Below are positions 1-8,385 of a stretch of DNA of 43,401 bases, one piece after another. This DNA comes from Magnetospirillum sp. 15-1. Its GTDB lineage: Bacteria > Pseudomonadota > Alphaproteobacteria > Rhodospirillales > Magnetospirillaceae. The translations under genes were made by a program, and so were the position numbers. Where the stretch lies: assembly GCF_900184795.1 (NCBI RefSeq), contig NZ_FXXN01000011.1, positions 7,539 to 50,939 of the forward strand, written 5' to 3'. Position 1 is the stretch's first letter. Each line of letters begins with the position of its first letter. Below the pieces are notes generated by a model, which saw nothing but the letters and a program-made list of their open reading frames with translations, ran no database searches and was not told where the DNA came from.

Positions 1-670
1 CGGTGCGCCAAAGCGCCGCACTCGGCGCAAGGCCATCGGCACCCGCGCGCCGATCCTGGTGGAGGCCAAGCCCAACGCCCGCTGGTCGCTGGATTTCGTC
101 CATGACCAGTTGGACAACGGGCGGCGCTTCCGCGTGCTCAACATCGTCGACGACGTGACGCGGGAGTGCCTGGCTTCGGTGCCCGACACCTCGATCTCGG
201 GCGTACGGGTGGTCCGCGAGCTGACGGCGCTGGTGGCCCGGTGCGGCAAGCCGGAGATGATCGTGTCCGACAACGGCACCGAGTTGACCAGCAACGCCGT
301 GCTGAAATGGGCGCAGGACCACTGCATGCAATGGCACTACATCGCCCCCGGCAGGCCCATGCAGAACGGATTCGTCGAGAGCTTCAACGGCCGCATGCGC
401 GACGAACTGCTCAACGAAACGGTGTTCACCAGCATGGCCCAGGCCCGCGCCGTCATCGCCACCTGGGTCGCCGACTACAACACGACCAGGCCGCACTCGG
501 CCCTGGGCTACCAGACACCGGCGGCCCACGCTGCCAAACTCAAAGCAATGGGGCCGGCCTCTCCGCCCCTCCGGGGCTCCGAGCCCGGCCCCATTGCTCA
601 GACCGCGCCACACGGCGTAACTTCGCCCAAGGCTCTACTTACGGCCGGATGAAACTTCCAAGGCAGGTCA
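1..670 (+). mobile_element. IS3-family insertion sequence, right-hand part
   Basis: The window opens inside an IS3-family element. The 3' part of its transposase is present, followed by a short non-coding tail that ends near a 'ggcaggtca' sequence at about 662-670, which resembles the right terminus of IS51/IS407-group elements. The left part lies outside the window, so the target duplication cannot be checked. The exact right end is inferred from resemblance, not from a paired inverted repeat. Confidence 0.65.
2..652 (+). CDS. IS3-family transposase OrfB (integrase core), 5'-truncated by the window edge
   Basis: This is the C-terminal part of a DDE transposase with an rve-type integrase core. 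The frame is open from base 2. The three catalytic acidic residues are visible: Asp in the 'WSLDFVHD' stretch, Asp in 'VSDNG' and Glu in 'GFVESFNGRMRDE'. The end matches the usual 'NTTRPHSALGYQTPAAHAA' region of IS3 OrfB proteins. In the intact element OrfB is normally made as an OrfAB fusion by programmed -1 frameshifting; OrfA is not in the window. Whether this copy is active cannot be judged because its 5' end is missing. The residues after about 590 (Pro/Gly-rich tail) are the variable C-terminus. Confidence 0.9.
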   Translation, partial: GAPKRRTRRKAIGTRAPILVEAKPNARWSLDFVHDQLDNGRRFRVLNIVDDVTRECLASVPDTSISGVRVVRELTALVARCGKPEMIVSDNGTELTSNAVLKWAQDHCMQWHYIAPGRPMQNGFVESFNGRMRDELLNETVFTSMAQARAVIATWVADYNTTRPHSALGYQTPAAHAAKLKAMGPASPPLRGSEPGPIAQTAPHGVTSPKALLTAG

Positions 671-719
671 ATGCCATGTCAATAAATCCACCGGCGGGCG
701 TTGGCGGGGTTTGGCCGGT

Positions 720-815
720 TGATGTGCCCCCGGGAAACCGATCGTTTTGAGTTAGAGTTTCCAGATGAAATAATGTGCCCCCGGACTTTGGATCGCCGGA
801 TGCTGGAGTTTCCGG
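720..815 (+). repeat. Two direct repeats of about 42 bp, possible IS21-type terminal repeats
   Basis: A 'tgatgtgcccccgg' block at 720-733 recurs as 'taatgtgcccccgg' at 771-784. Each copy is followed about 30 bases later by 'agtttcc' (756-762 and 806-812). Multiple imperfect repeats beginning TGTGCCCC are typical of IS21-family termini, so this may be an orphan IS end between the IS3 element and the helicase. No istA/istB gene is present. Bases 653-944 otherwise contain no convincing gene. Confidence 0.4.
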
Positions 816-944
816 AAAGTTCCTCGGGGGGCCACGGTGAACCTCGGTCTGGAGCTTCAGAGGCACTGCACATCAGAAAGTGGTTCTTGTCACCTTCTTT
901 GCTCCGGGAGAGTATGGAATCTGGATGAGATGGACCAGAACGCC

Positions 945-2444
945 ATGGATATATTCGACCTCAACAGAACGGTGATCGAGGATTACGAGCGTTTTGCCCG
1001 CTCGTTCACCAAGGTCAAGGCTACGGATATCCGCGGGCGTCTGGATGAACTGTATGCCGGGCGCCGTTTCTGGCCGGAGCCGCTGCTTCAGATCAGCCCC
1101 CGATTCAAGTCTGGTGGTTCCGTTGCCGAGCTTGTCCAAGGTAATGTGCTGAGCCCCGAATGCGCCGACATATTTGCTGCTCCCGATCTGGCGGACGGAA
1201 CCCTTGCCCTGCATTGCCATCAGCGCGAAGCCATCGTCCTGGCGCATCGGGGGCGCAGCTTCGTGGTCACGACCGGTACCGGGTCGGGCAAGTCCCTGTG
1301 TTTCTTCATCCCCATCATCGACGCAGTGATCAGAGGGAGGGCCGCTTGCGAGCCGGCACGGACCAGGGCCATCGTCATCTATCCGATGAATGCTCTGGCC
1401 AACAGCCAGTTCGGTGAGCTGCGAAAATTTCTGGGGGAGCAATCTCCGCTTGTTACGTTTGCCCGTTTCACCGGTCAGGAAGGCCGGGCGGAGCGGGAAA
1501 GGATCGCCGCCAATCCGCCCGATATCCTGCTGACCAACTTCATGATGCTCGAACTCCTTATGACTCGTCAGGACGATATCGACCGTAAGGTGATGGCCAA
1601 TTGTGAAGGTCTGTCCTTCCTGGTTCTCGATGAGCTGCATACCTATCGGGGCCGTCAGGGGGCTGACGTCGCCATGCTGGTGCGTCGGGTGCGCGAGAGG
1701 TTAATTGCTCCGGGAGACGGTCTCCAATGCATCGGCACTTCGGCGACCATGGCCAGTGGGGGAACGGAGGAGACGCGGGCAAAGATTGTTGCCGATGTCG
1801 CCTCCACTCTTTTTGCCACGGCCATTGGCCGGGCTGACGTCATCGAGGAGACGTTGGCCAGGGCGACAGATCCGAGCCGAACCGCGGAAACCGTGCGTGC
1901 CGATCTGGGCCCCGCCATAGAGGAATCCGTCGAGCATGCCTTCGGTGGAAAGACTACGGATACCGAGATTGTCCAGCACCCCCTGGCTATTTGGATAGAG
2001 ACCACTCTTGGCCTGAATGTTCGTTCCGATGGCAAATGGGAGCGCGCGAAGCCGATGACGCTGGCAGATGCGACGCAAGCACTGGCCGAACAGTCCGGAG
2101 CGACACCCGACACAGCGGCCTCCGCCATTCGCAATTGCTTGCTGTCGGCCAGCCGTACCGAGTGGGATCGGACTGGGTGTGGCGCGGATCGTCCGTTCTT
2201 TGCGTTCAAATTGCACCAATTTATCAGCGGGGCTGGCAAGCTGCACGGAACACTGGAACCTCAAGGCCAGCGCCGCATCGTGTTCGACGGCCAAGTCTTC
2301 GACCCCGAATCGGCAAGCAAGCGTCTGTACGCGATACATTTCTGCCGGAATTGTGGGCAGGAGTTTCATCCGGTATCCCTTCGCTCAGAAGAAGGGGCGC
2401 GGAAGGTGACCAAGGCCGGGGGGAGGGCGGTGCGGTCGATGTAG
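945..2444 (+). pseudogene. DEAD/DEAH-box helicase of the DUF1998-associated defence type, 3'-truncated
   Basis: The N-terminal half of a large superfamily 2 helicase. Visible motifs are Walker A 'TTGTGSGKS', motif Ia-like 'YPMNALANSQ', the DEAH-type box 'LVLDELHTYRGRQGADVAM' and motif III 'GTSATM'. The start at 945 gives MDIFDL, which I recall as the usual beginning of this family; an in-frame ATG at 930 is also possible, and neither has a good ribosome-binding site. Homology runs to a cysteine cluster 'FCRNCGQEF' near 2340-2365, then stops. Full-length relatives continue for many hundreds of residues with a second RecA domain and DUF1998. The last approximately 14 codons are read from DNA antisense to the neighbouring primase gene. 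Such helicases occur in phage-defence islands (DruE/DrmA-like), but the exact system cannot be assigned from this fragment. It is very probably inactive. Confidence 0.75.
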
Positions 2445-3496
2445 ACCTGATTGCCCAGGACCATGTCGACCGTTTCCGGCAAGGGGCCGCTGACCGGAGC
2501 CTCAGGCTTGCGCCGGGATGGCGACGCAAGCCACGGCTCCTCGTCATCGTCGTCTATGGGCAGGCGAACACCGAGGATGCGGCCCTGGCGGCTGGCCTCG
2601 TCGGTCAGGGCGGTGACCTCCGCCAGCGTCATTTTTCGGACCCCCGACAGGTATCGCCATTGATCGGGATGGGGTTCGAATTGGTCATCCAGGAAGACGC
2701 TGTTGCCGGCGTCGCGGGGGCGTCGCTGCAGGGGCAGGGCGATCAGGTTGCCGAACCCGCCCGCCGGCATGGTGTCCTGGTTGGGGAAGAAGCGGTCGTA
2801 AGAATCGAAGCCGAGGTCGGGGGCGCGCTCCATGGTCTCGGTCAGGACATGGGCGCCTAACCGGCGGGCCAACCCAGCCGGAATCTGCTCGGCGAAGAAG
2901 ATCCAGACGTGGCCACCGTTGCCGGATCGGGATCGCTCCAATGCCGCAGGGATGTTCTTGATCCGGCAGGTTTCCAGGAAGGCGGCGACGTCGTCCCGCC
3001 ATGATTTCTTGTCGAAATCGGCGGCGAGGAACCAGCAGCTCTCGTCCGCCATCATCGGATAGACGCCGATGATGAAGTCCCGTCCGTCCAGCCCTTCGCC
3101 ACGCAGATGCTGGGTGATGACGGCTTCGGTCACGGGCAGGAAGTGCCGGTTGGGGCAGTCGCCGCATTTGACCTTCGGTTTGCCGCACAGGCGGGGCATC
3201 CATTCGTTGGCGCAGGCCGGCGAATAGCCCGACTTGCCACTTCTCGGATTGCTCCAGCGTTTGGGGAAGACATCCTCGCGTCCCCGGAACAGCGAGCGGA
3301 ACAGGGCAATCTTGGTGGTGGGAGGGGACGCGCCGGTCACGCGGGCCGTTGGAGATTGTTCGGTAACCGTGGCGCGACGGTTGGCTTCGCCGGTCCGGAG
3401 ACGGACAAGCCTGGATTCAAGATCGGCGCGTTCGGCATCCAGAGCCGTCAGCCGTGCCGTGATCGCTGCGATTTCGTCCGCCTCGGATACGATCAT
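2366..3496 (-). pseudogene. TOTE-type archaeo-eukaryotic primase domain protein, 3'-truncated
   Basis: Residues 5-40 form a short coiled coil ('DEIAAITARLTALDAERADLE'). A cysteine-containing knuckle follows ('CGKPKVKCGDC', about residues 103-115), then an AEP-like primase core with 'FLAADFD' (the hhDhD metal site) and 'SGNGGHVWIFF' (the sxH-type motif). Full TOTE-type proteins carry a helicase and further nuclease parts after the primase. Here the recognisable protein ends at 'YIDRTALPPALV', and the last residues come from DNA of the opposing helicase gene. The start ATG at 3496 lies 16 bases after the hepT stop, so it may be the third gene of the mntA-hepT transcription unit. The family call rests on motif recognition. 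Function after truncation is doubtful. Confidence 0.7.
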
Positions 3497-3512
3497 GAAA
3501 AACGGCGCGGGA

Positions 3513-3869
3513 TCACCCTTGCTCCTGCCGCTCTGCTTCCGCCGTCAACAGTCGGATTGCGGCCGCCAGTGGGGGCAGATGTTCGCCGACGATGTTCCAG
3601 GTCGCCCGCATGTCGGTACGCTGGTATTCGTGCCGCAGCAGGTTGCCTATGGCGGCAATCTGCCGCCAGGGAATGTCCGGGGCCAGTTCCTTAAGATTGT
3701 CGGGAATATGGCGGCTGGCCTCGGAAATGATTTCCAGTCCGCGTTCGACGGCACGTTGCATACCCCAAGTGTCGGCATAGCTTTCGAAGCTGGCTTGGCC
3801 GATGACGGCTTCAATGCCGGAGATCGCCTCCATGATGTCGGTCAAGCGAAGCAGGACGGTACGTCCCAT
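3513..3869 (-). CDS. hepT: HepT-like (DUF86) toxin of an MntA/HepT pair
   Basis: A 118-residue all-alpha protein of the HEPN/DUF86 family, whose members are RNases controlled by a partner minimal nucleotidyltransferase. The active-site region is 'IGNLLRHEYQRTD' (residues 74-86). The family signature is R-x4-H-x-Y, with the Tyr being the AMPylation target in studied systems. His80 and Tyr82 are present, but the position expected for Arg holds Gly75, with an Arg shifted to residue 79 next to the His. This 'GNLLRHEY' form may define a subgroup. The ATG at 3869 is one base after the mntA stop, so the two genes are almost certainly co-translated. It could be a working toxin or a non-catalytic variant. 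Confidence 0.8.
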   Translation of the reverse strand: MGRTVLLRLTDIMEAISGIEAVIGQASFESYADTWGMQRAVERGLEIISEASRHIPDNLKELAPDIPWRQIAAIGNLLRHEYQRTDMRATWNIVGEHLPPLAAAIRLLTAEAERQEQG

Positions 3870-3870
3870 C

Positions 3871-4164
3871 TCAGAACACCAGCAGAGCTTCTGTTTCGAT
3901 CCGGGGCCGAAGCATCGGATGCAGGCTGGCCCGGGTCATGACGTCGGATTCGGTGCCCAGGATACGGCTGACCTGCTCCTGGACGTCCACCAGTTCGATC
4001 AGGCTGAAACGGGGATTGTCGGTATCGAAGAACAGGTCCACATCGCTGTCGGCTCGCGCCTGCTCGCGGGCGACGGAGCCGAACAGATACAGATGCGCCA
4101 CACCGAAGCGGTGCAGTTCCGCTTCGTGAGCCCGCAAAGCCGCCATGACCTGCTCGCGATCCAT
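3871..4164 (-). CDS. mntA: MntA-like minimal nucleotidyltransferase antitoxin
   Basis: A 97-residue Pol-beta-superfamily nucleotidyltransferase with the defining GS-x10-DxD motif (Gly29-Ser30 to Asp41/Asp43, 'FGSVAREQARADSDVD'). Studied MntA proteins neutralise HepT by adding AMP to its active-site tyrosine. An ATG at 4170 is also in frame, but the AGGAG sequence abuts it directly. AGGAG sits 6 bases before the ATG at 4164, so I chose 4164. It is the first gene of the minus-strand unit mntA-hepT (one-base gap), perhaps continuing into the TOTE-type primase. The pair probably stabilises the element or acts in phage defence. Confidence 0.85.
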   Translation of the reverse strand: MDREQVMAALRAHEAELHRFGVAHLYLFGSVAREQARADSDVDLFFDTDNPRFSLIELVDVQEQVSRILGTESDVMTRASLHPMLRPRIETEALLVF

Positions 4165-4237
4165 GTCCATCTCCTGGTCCGGTGGCGACTATACAACGTC
4201 GGAGGGGGCGGTGCAAAAGCGCCTTTGGCAGCAGGGG

Positions 4238-6850
4238 TCAGCCCTGGTGATGGGAAAACGGACGGATATTGGAGGCGGGGGTCATGGATTGCGCTGCTTC
4301 GTCGCTGCTTCCCCGCAGCCGCCAGCGGGAGATCCCGGAGATGATGCCGTCGGGGACGATCCGCATGGTGTTGACGATGCGGCCCTGATTGGCGGACAGC
4401 CATTTGCCCAGGCGCCTGCCGTTGATGGCGCCGCCGTCGCCGGCCACCGCCAGCAGGGCTTCCCGGAATTCGGGGTTGATGAAGTCCCCGCGAGTATAAA
4501 GGCCGGGAGCCTGGTCGGTGGCGACATCGATCACCTCCTTGACCGAGACGCGGCGGCTGCCGAGATGGGTGTGCCATTGCTCGATCACCGTGGTCAGGGC
4601 CTCCAGCTTGGGGTCGGCGCCGCGCACCTCCTCCATGGTGGCGCAAGGGTCGGCCTCGCCCAGCCAGATCAACCCGTCGCGGACCCAGCGCGACCATTCG
4701 GTGAAGGAACCCAGCGGCGTGGTCTGCTGCGGGCGGCCGGCGAGGTGGAAGGCGCGCAGGATGGTCAGCGCCGCCGCGACGTAATCGCCACGGGTGGCGG
4801 TGACCGTGGCGACCGGGTCGCGGTCGAACTCGCGCAGCTCGGGGCGCTCGACCCCGGCGTCCAGGGTGCAGCGGATGGCGCGCCGGGTCATGTCGCCGAC
4901 CACGGTCAGGTTGTTGCCGGTGGCGAACACCATTGCCGTGCTGGGCACCTCGATATTGAGCGATTTTCCCAGCAGGCGGACCTTGAGCATGGGCTGGGTC
5001 AGCACTTGGCAAAGCAATTCGCCGCCGAGGCCGATCTCGCAATTGTCGATGGAGATCAGCGGGTCACCGGCGATCAGGGTGGCGCCCAGGCGCTTTTCCA
5101 TTTCCTCCTCGGTCTTGCCCTGGGCGATGACCGCAGCGGGGCGGCCCGAGGCGATCATGCTGGCGATGTCGACCAGCAGGGATTTGCCCGATCCGGCGGT
5201 GGGAGCGTTGAAGCCGTGCAGCGGTGCCGCCGGCAGCGAGCGGCGGATGGTGGCGGTCAGCATCCCCGACAGCGCCACCGCCCGGTCGGCCCCGGTGACG
5301 AAGGGAAAGGTCTCGATCACGCCGCGCAGGAAACGCAGGGCCGACAGCGCCAGACCGCGATCCGGATGGGCGGGGATGGTGGGGAAGAATCTCCCTTGCG
5401 GATCGTACAGCAGGCCGGTGGCGGCATCATAGCCGGGCTGGTCCAGCAACGAGCCATCGGCGCGCAGCGTCGGAGCATTGATGATGCCGGTCAGCACCGG
5501 CAGCTTCCACATCCCTTCGCGGGCGAGATAGGTGTCGGCGATGCGCAAGGGGCAGTCGGTCGATACCCAATCCTCGGCGCGGGCGTCGAACCGCTCCCAA
5601 TTGGCGGCGAAGGTCATGGCCTCGGAAATATGGTGGCGGTTGACGACGACGAGGCGCAGGGCGTTGACCTTGTGCCCGTCGGCGATGGTAACGGCGGACG
5701 AGGCCGGGCGCACCACCATGCTGCCGCGCTGATAGAGTGGCAGGTCGGCATTCATCATCGCCATCTCGCCTTCGCTGACCACGCGGGGGAGATCGCCGGC
5801 GGTAATGCGGATGGTGGGGCGGCCGGACGGTGCCCAGTCGCGCTTCATGCTCTGGCGGGGTGTGCGGGGTCGGGCGGCTTTGGGGCGTTCCCAGCCATTC
5901 TGCCTGGCCCTCCAGAACAGAGAGCCGACGCCGATGCTGCGGCCCGCCGCGAAGCCGGGCCATTTGTCCGCTGTCGCAATGGGATCGTTCTTGGCCGACT
6001 GGGCCGACCAGCTTTCCCACAGATCGGCCCCGTCCGATCCCAGGCCGGCATACAGGGCGAAGCCGACCTTGATCCAGTCGTCGTAGGGCAGGTCGTCGTT
6101 GGGGATGTGGGCCAGGGCGGACGTGACGGTCTCGCGGTCGGGGGCGGCCTCGACACCGGCGGCGATGGCGCCCACCGGAAGCCCTGCCGCCTTGCGTCCG
6201 GCGCGTTCTGTCCCCTTGATTTCGGCCCGTGTTTGGCCGCCGAGGCCGCGCAGTACCGTCTCGGCCTCGGCGATGAAGTCCGCGCATTGCTCTGCACTGA
6301 CCACCGGCAGATCGCTGGCGGGCACCTCCAACGGCGAGTGGTCGGGCCAGGCATAGTCGAGCTGGGTGTCGGGATGGATGCCGAAGCCGACAAACTGCTG
6401 GCCGGTGGCCAGGATCTCGACGCGCATGCTGGTGCCGTCGGGCAGCAGCAGTTCCGGGGTCTGGATCTTGTCGAATGCCGGGGCCGCCCGCATCACCAGC
6501 AACAGCTTGGGGGCACGGCCGATGCGCTTCAGCGGCGTGTCGCCCAGCATGTCGCGGGCCAGTTGCTCGATCTCCGCCGCCGGTTGCTCGACCGGTACGT
6601 CGATGTCGATGCCGACGATGGTGCCGCACAGCAGGCCGGTATTGGTGCTGTCCGGGTATTTGTTGGCCCAGCGTTCGATCTCCGCCTCGTCGGCAACGGC
6701 GCAGAGGGTTTCCCAGCCGCGCATCAAGGGCCGCTTGCCGGCGGCCTTGATGGACAGGTGGGCATCCGAGATCGGCACCGGAAGGTAGCCGTTGCGCCGC
6801 AGGGTGCGGCGCAAGCCGACCAAGGTGGAGGAAGAGAGGGGGGGCTCCAT
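4238..6850 (-). CDS. Bifunctional DNA primase/polymerase-helicase (prim-pol, PriCT-2, P-loop ATPase)
   Basis: An 870-residue replication protein typical of satellite phages, plasmids and integrative elements. Residues 10-210 are a prim-pol domain with the acidic pair in 'VGIDIDVP' (Asp82, Asp84). Residues 245-320 match PriCT-2 ('LAHIPNDDLPYDDWIKVGFALY' region through 'WRARQNGW'). A P-loop helicase domain follows, with Walker A 'APTAGSGKS' at 549-557 and an acidic 'ISIDNCE' Walker B-like stretch about 55 residues later. It would prime and unwind DNA for element replication. The preceding minus-strand gene ends two bases before this ATG, so they are translationally linked. A GGGAGGT lies about 12 bases upstream of the ATG, a little farther than ideal. 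The gene seems intact. Confidence 0.85.
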   Translation of the reverse strand: MEPPLSSSTLVGLRRTLRRNGYLPVPISDAHLSIKAAGKRPLMRGWETLCAVADEAEIERWANKYPDSTNTGLLCGTIVGIDIDVPVEQPAAEIEQLARDMLGDTPLKRIGRAPKLLLVMRAAPAFDKIQTPELLLPDGTSMRVEILATGQQFVGFGIHPDTQLDYAWPDHSPLEVPASDLPVVSAEQCADFIAEAETVLRGLGGQTRAEIKGTERAGRKAAGLPVGAIAAGVEAAPDRETVTSALAHIPNDDLPYDDWIKVGFALYAGLGSDGADLWESWSAQSAKNDPIATADKWPGFAAGRSIGVGSLFWRARQNGWERPKAARPRTPRQSMKRDWAPSGRPTIRITAGDLPRVVSEGEMAMMNADLPLYQRGSMVVRPASSAVTIADGHKVNALRLVVVNRHHISEAMTFAANWERFDARAEDWVSTDCPLRIADTYLAREGMWKLPVLTGIINAPTLRADGSLLDQPGYDAATGLLYDPQGRFFPTIPAHPDRGLALSALRFLRGVIETFPFVTGADRAVALSGMLTATIRRSLPAAPLHGFNAPTAGSGKSLLVDIASMIASGRPAAVIAQGKTEEEMEKRLGATLIAGDPLISIDNCEIGLGGELLCQVLTQPMLKVRLLGKSLNIEVPSTAMVFATGNNLTVVGDMTRRAIRCTLDAGVERPELREFDRDPVATVTATRGDYVAAALTILRAFHLAGRPQQTTPLGSFTEWSRWVRDGLIWLGEADPCATMEEVRGADPKLEALTTVIEQWHTHLGSRRVSVKEVIDVATDQAPGLYTRGDFINPEFREALLAVAGDGGAINGRRLGKWLSANQGRIVNTMRIVPDGIISGISRWRLRGSSDEAAQSMTPASNIRPFSHHQG

Positions 6851-6852
6851 GG

Positions 6853-7188
6853 TTAGCGCGATACCTCCCAGGCGGCGAAGACGTCTGGCCCGAATTCAGT
6901 CTTATTCTGAAGGGGGCGGCGCATCTGGAGCTGGGTGTGGGTATCGTAAACCCTGTGGCACAGGAGGCGCGGGTCCGGGCTATTCTGGACTTGCTGGAAC
7001 AGCAGGTTGTCCAATGAAAGACGCAGACGCTCCAGACTAACCAGGGCCGCGACGGCTTCCTGATGGATGCAGCTTCCCAGGGGGCTGAAGCGGGTGACGG
7101 TCAGGATTTCATCCTGGGCCGTCTTGATGCTGTTGCCGATGGTGACGTGATCATCGGCCGAGATCAGGTGGTCGAAGGCGGTCATCAC
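6853..7188 (-). CDS. Small element protein of unknown function
   Basis: A roughly 110-residue soluble protein that I do not recognise. It has no membrane segment or clear motif. The middle ('EAVAALVSLERLRLSLDNLLFQQVQ') is predicted helical. The start is GTG at 7188 or ATG at 7185; both overlap the stop of the upstream alpA-like gene. Its own stop lies two bases before the primase start. This tight packing in alpA-unknown-primase order suggests a role in replication or its control. Translation coupling with both neighbours supports a real gene despite the lack of recognisable homology. Confidence 0.65.
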   Translation of the reverse strand: MMTAFDHLISADDHVTIGNSIKTAQDEILTVTRFSPLGSCIHQEAVAALVSLERLRLSLDNLLFQQVQNSPDPRLLCHRVYDTHTQLQMRRPLQNKTEFGPDVFAAWEVSR

Positions 7189-7439
7189 TTGCGGCCTCCC
7201 GCACGCGGCGCCGACGCCTTGCGCTCGACCTGGCGCTCGCGCTCCAGCAGCCAGGTGCGGACGGCCTCGATGCGGTACATGACCCGCTGGCCGATCACCG
7301 TATAGGGCGGGCTTTGGCGAAGCTGGCGGTCGCGCTGGGCGGTGCGCAACGAGATGCCGCGCTGGCGGCAGTACTCGTCCTCGTCAATATAGCCCAGGAA
7401 GATGTTGGTGTCCGCCGGGGTGGGGAGAGTGTCCGTCAT
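7185..7439 (-). CDS. AlpA-like helix-turn-helix regulator / excisionase-type protein
   Basis: An 84-residue DNA-binding protein. 'DEDEYCRQRGISLRTAQRDRQLRQSPPYTVIGQRVMYRIEAVRTWL' has the layout of MerR/AlpA-like helix-turn-helix modules, with a wing ending in 'YRIEAVRTWLLERE' and a basic tail. AlpA-type proteins in P4-like satellites control integrase expression and excision. I chose ATG 7439 because AAAGG lies 8 bases upstream; a longer frame reaches back to 7508 but has a Pro-rich, unlikely N-terminus. It is the first gene of the alpA-unknown-primase unit, and a cluster of inverted repeats lies upstream (7517-7552). The family call is good; the exact role is inferred from context. Confidence 0.75.
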   Translation of the reverse strand: MTDTLPTPADTNIFLGYIDEDEYCRQRGISLRTAQRDRQLRQSPPYTVIGQRVMYRIEAVRTWLLERERQVERKASAPRAGGRK

Positions 7440-7516
7440 GGTCGATACCTTTCGTGCCAAGCGGCGCAAGGCCGCGTCGGCACTCCAGATATCGGGGGGC
7501 GGGGGCATGAAAAATC

Positions 7517-7552
7517 GGTATTAAAATACCCATGAAATCATATTTTCATGGG
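7517..7552 (-). promoter_or_regulatory. Overlapping inverted repeats upstream of the alpA-like gene (operator candidates)
   Basis: Two perfect inverted repeats lie back to back. GGTATT-aa-AATACC is at 7517-7530. CCCATGAAA-tcatat-TTTCATGGG is at 7529-7552. The half-site TTTCATGG recurs at 7556-7563 and 7574-7581, the last inside the 3' end of the neighbouring gene. They lie upstream of the alpA-primase unit in an AT-rich gap. They could bind the AlpA-like protein itself or a repressor outside the window. Confidence 0.5.
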
Positions 7553-7568
7553 GGATTTCATGGCCCCC

Positions 7569-8369
7569 TCAGTGTTTCATGGGGGTGCTCTTCAATTCGC
7601 GGTAAAGCTGCCGGAGGCTGTTTTCCAGCGAGGCCGGTTTGATCTGGTGCGCGGTGGGATGGGTGGCGTGCAGCCACTGGGAGAGATACTGGCATTCCCT
7701 GGCGAGGCTGGGTTCCATGATGCCGGCGGCGGCCCGGCGGCGCAGTTCGGGCATGATCAGCGTTTCGACCGAGGACGGGCGTCCCTGGGTGCCGCTGTAC
7801 AGGGTGATCGGCGTTGGGGGCGGGGCGGCCTCCTCGACGGGACGGTTCTCATCGGCCGATGCCGGTTTGGCGCGGGCAGGGGGCGTGTCGGGGGCCTGCG
7901 GGTGGATCTGCTCCAGGATCGGATGGTCCGCCGGAATCTCCTCCGCCAGCAGGCAGCGAATGCCCCGGAACAGCAAATCGTGGCTCTTGGCGCTGTCCTC
8001 CTCCATATGGATGTCGAGGAAGGGCCAATAATGGGGTGGAATCGCCTCTTCGGGGGCATCGTGATGGCGGCGGCCGAATGCGATCCACCGGCCCGCTTCC
8101 GCATCCTTCTTCATTGCCCGCCGAATGCTGGTCATGGCCGAGGCCAGCAGGCGGCCATACTCGGCCAGATTGAGGTCGTAGGTTTGCCGGTCTTTCGCCG
8201 AACCGTCCGTGGTGGCGGTGAAAATCTCAGTTTCCCTGTCGCGGTTGCGCCGGATCCGCGCCATCGCCTCGGCAAGACTATGCCCGTCCGGCGTGGTCGT
8301 GCTGGTCAGCAAGACATCGGCAATTTCTTGCAGGCTCCGCCATCGGAGGGGTTGGGCGCGGCTGGCCAT
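7569..8369 (-). CDS. Element-encoded protein of unknown function
   Basis: A 266-residue soluble protein that I cannot assign. The N-terminal half is helical and charged ('SLAEAMARIRRNRDRETEIF', 'LAEYGRLLASAMTSIRRAMKKDAEAGRWIAFGRR'). A Pro/Ala-rich linker occupies roughly residues 175-205, and the C-terminal segment contains 'RECQYLSQWLHATHP'. I chose ATG 8369 because AAAGG lies 7 bases upstream; a longer frame back to 8483 has low-complexity, implausible residues. It follows vapC by 16 bases on the same strand, so it may share the vapBC transcript. The linker layout resembles a two-domain replication or partition accessory protein, but that is a guess. Confidence 0.6.
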   Translation of the reverse strand: MASRAQPLRWRSLQEIADVLLTSTTTPDGHSLAEAMARIRRNRDRETEIFTATTDGSAKDRQTYDLNLAEYGRLLASAMTSIRRAMKKDAEAGRWIAFGRRHHDAPEEAIPPHYWPFLDIHMEEDSAKSHDLLFRGIRCLLAEEIPADHPILEQIHPQAPDTPPARAKPASADENRPVEEAAPPPTPITLYSGTQGRPSSVETLIMPELRRRAAAGIMEPSLARECQYLSQWLHATHPTAHQIKPASLENSLRQLYRELKSTPMKH

Positions 8370-8385
8370 GCGGTCGCCTTTCTCA

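Noticed and set aside
4145-6856. A 903-codon plus-strand frame opposite the primase
   Set aside because: It is a shadow frame of the GC-rich primase gene, with low-complexity Gly/Gln/Ala composition and no recognisable domain. The minus-strand protein has clear prim-pol, PriCT-2 and Walker motifs.
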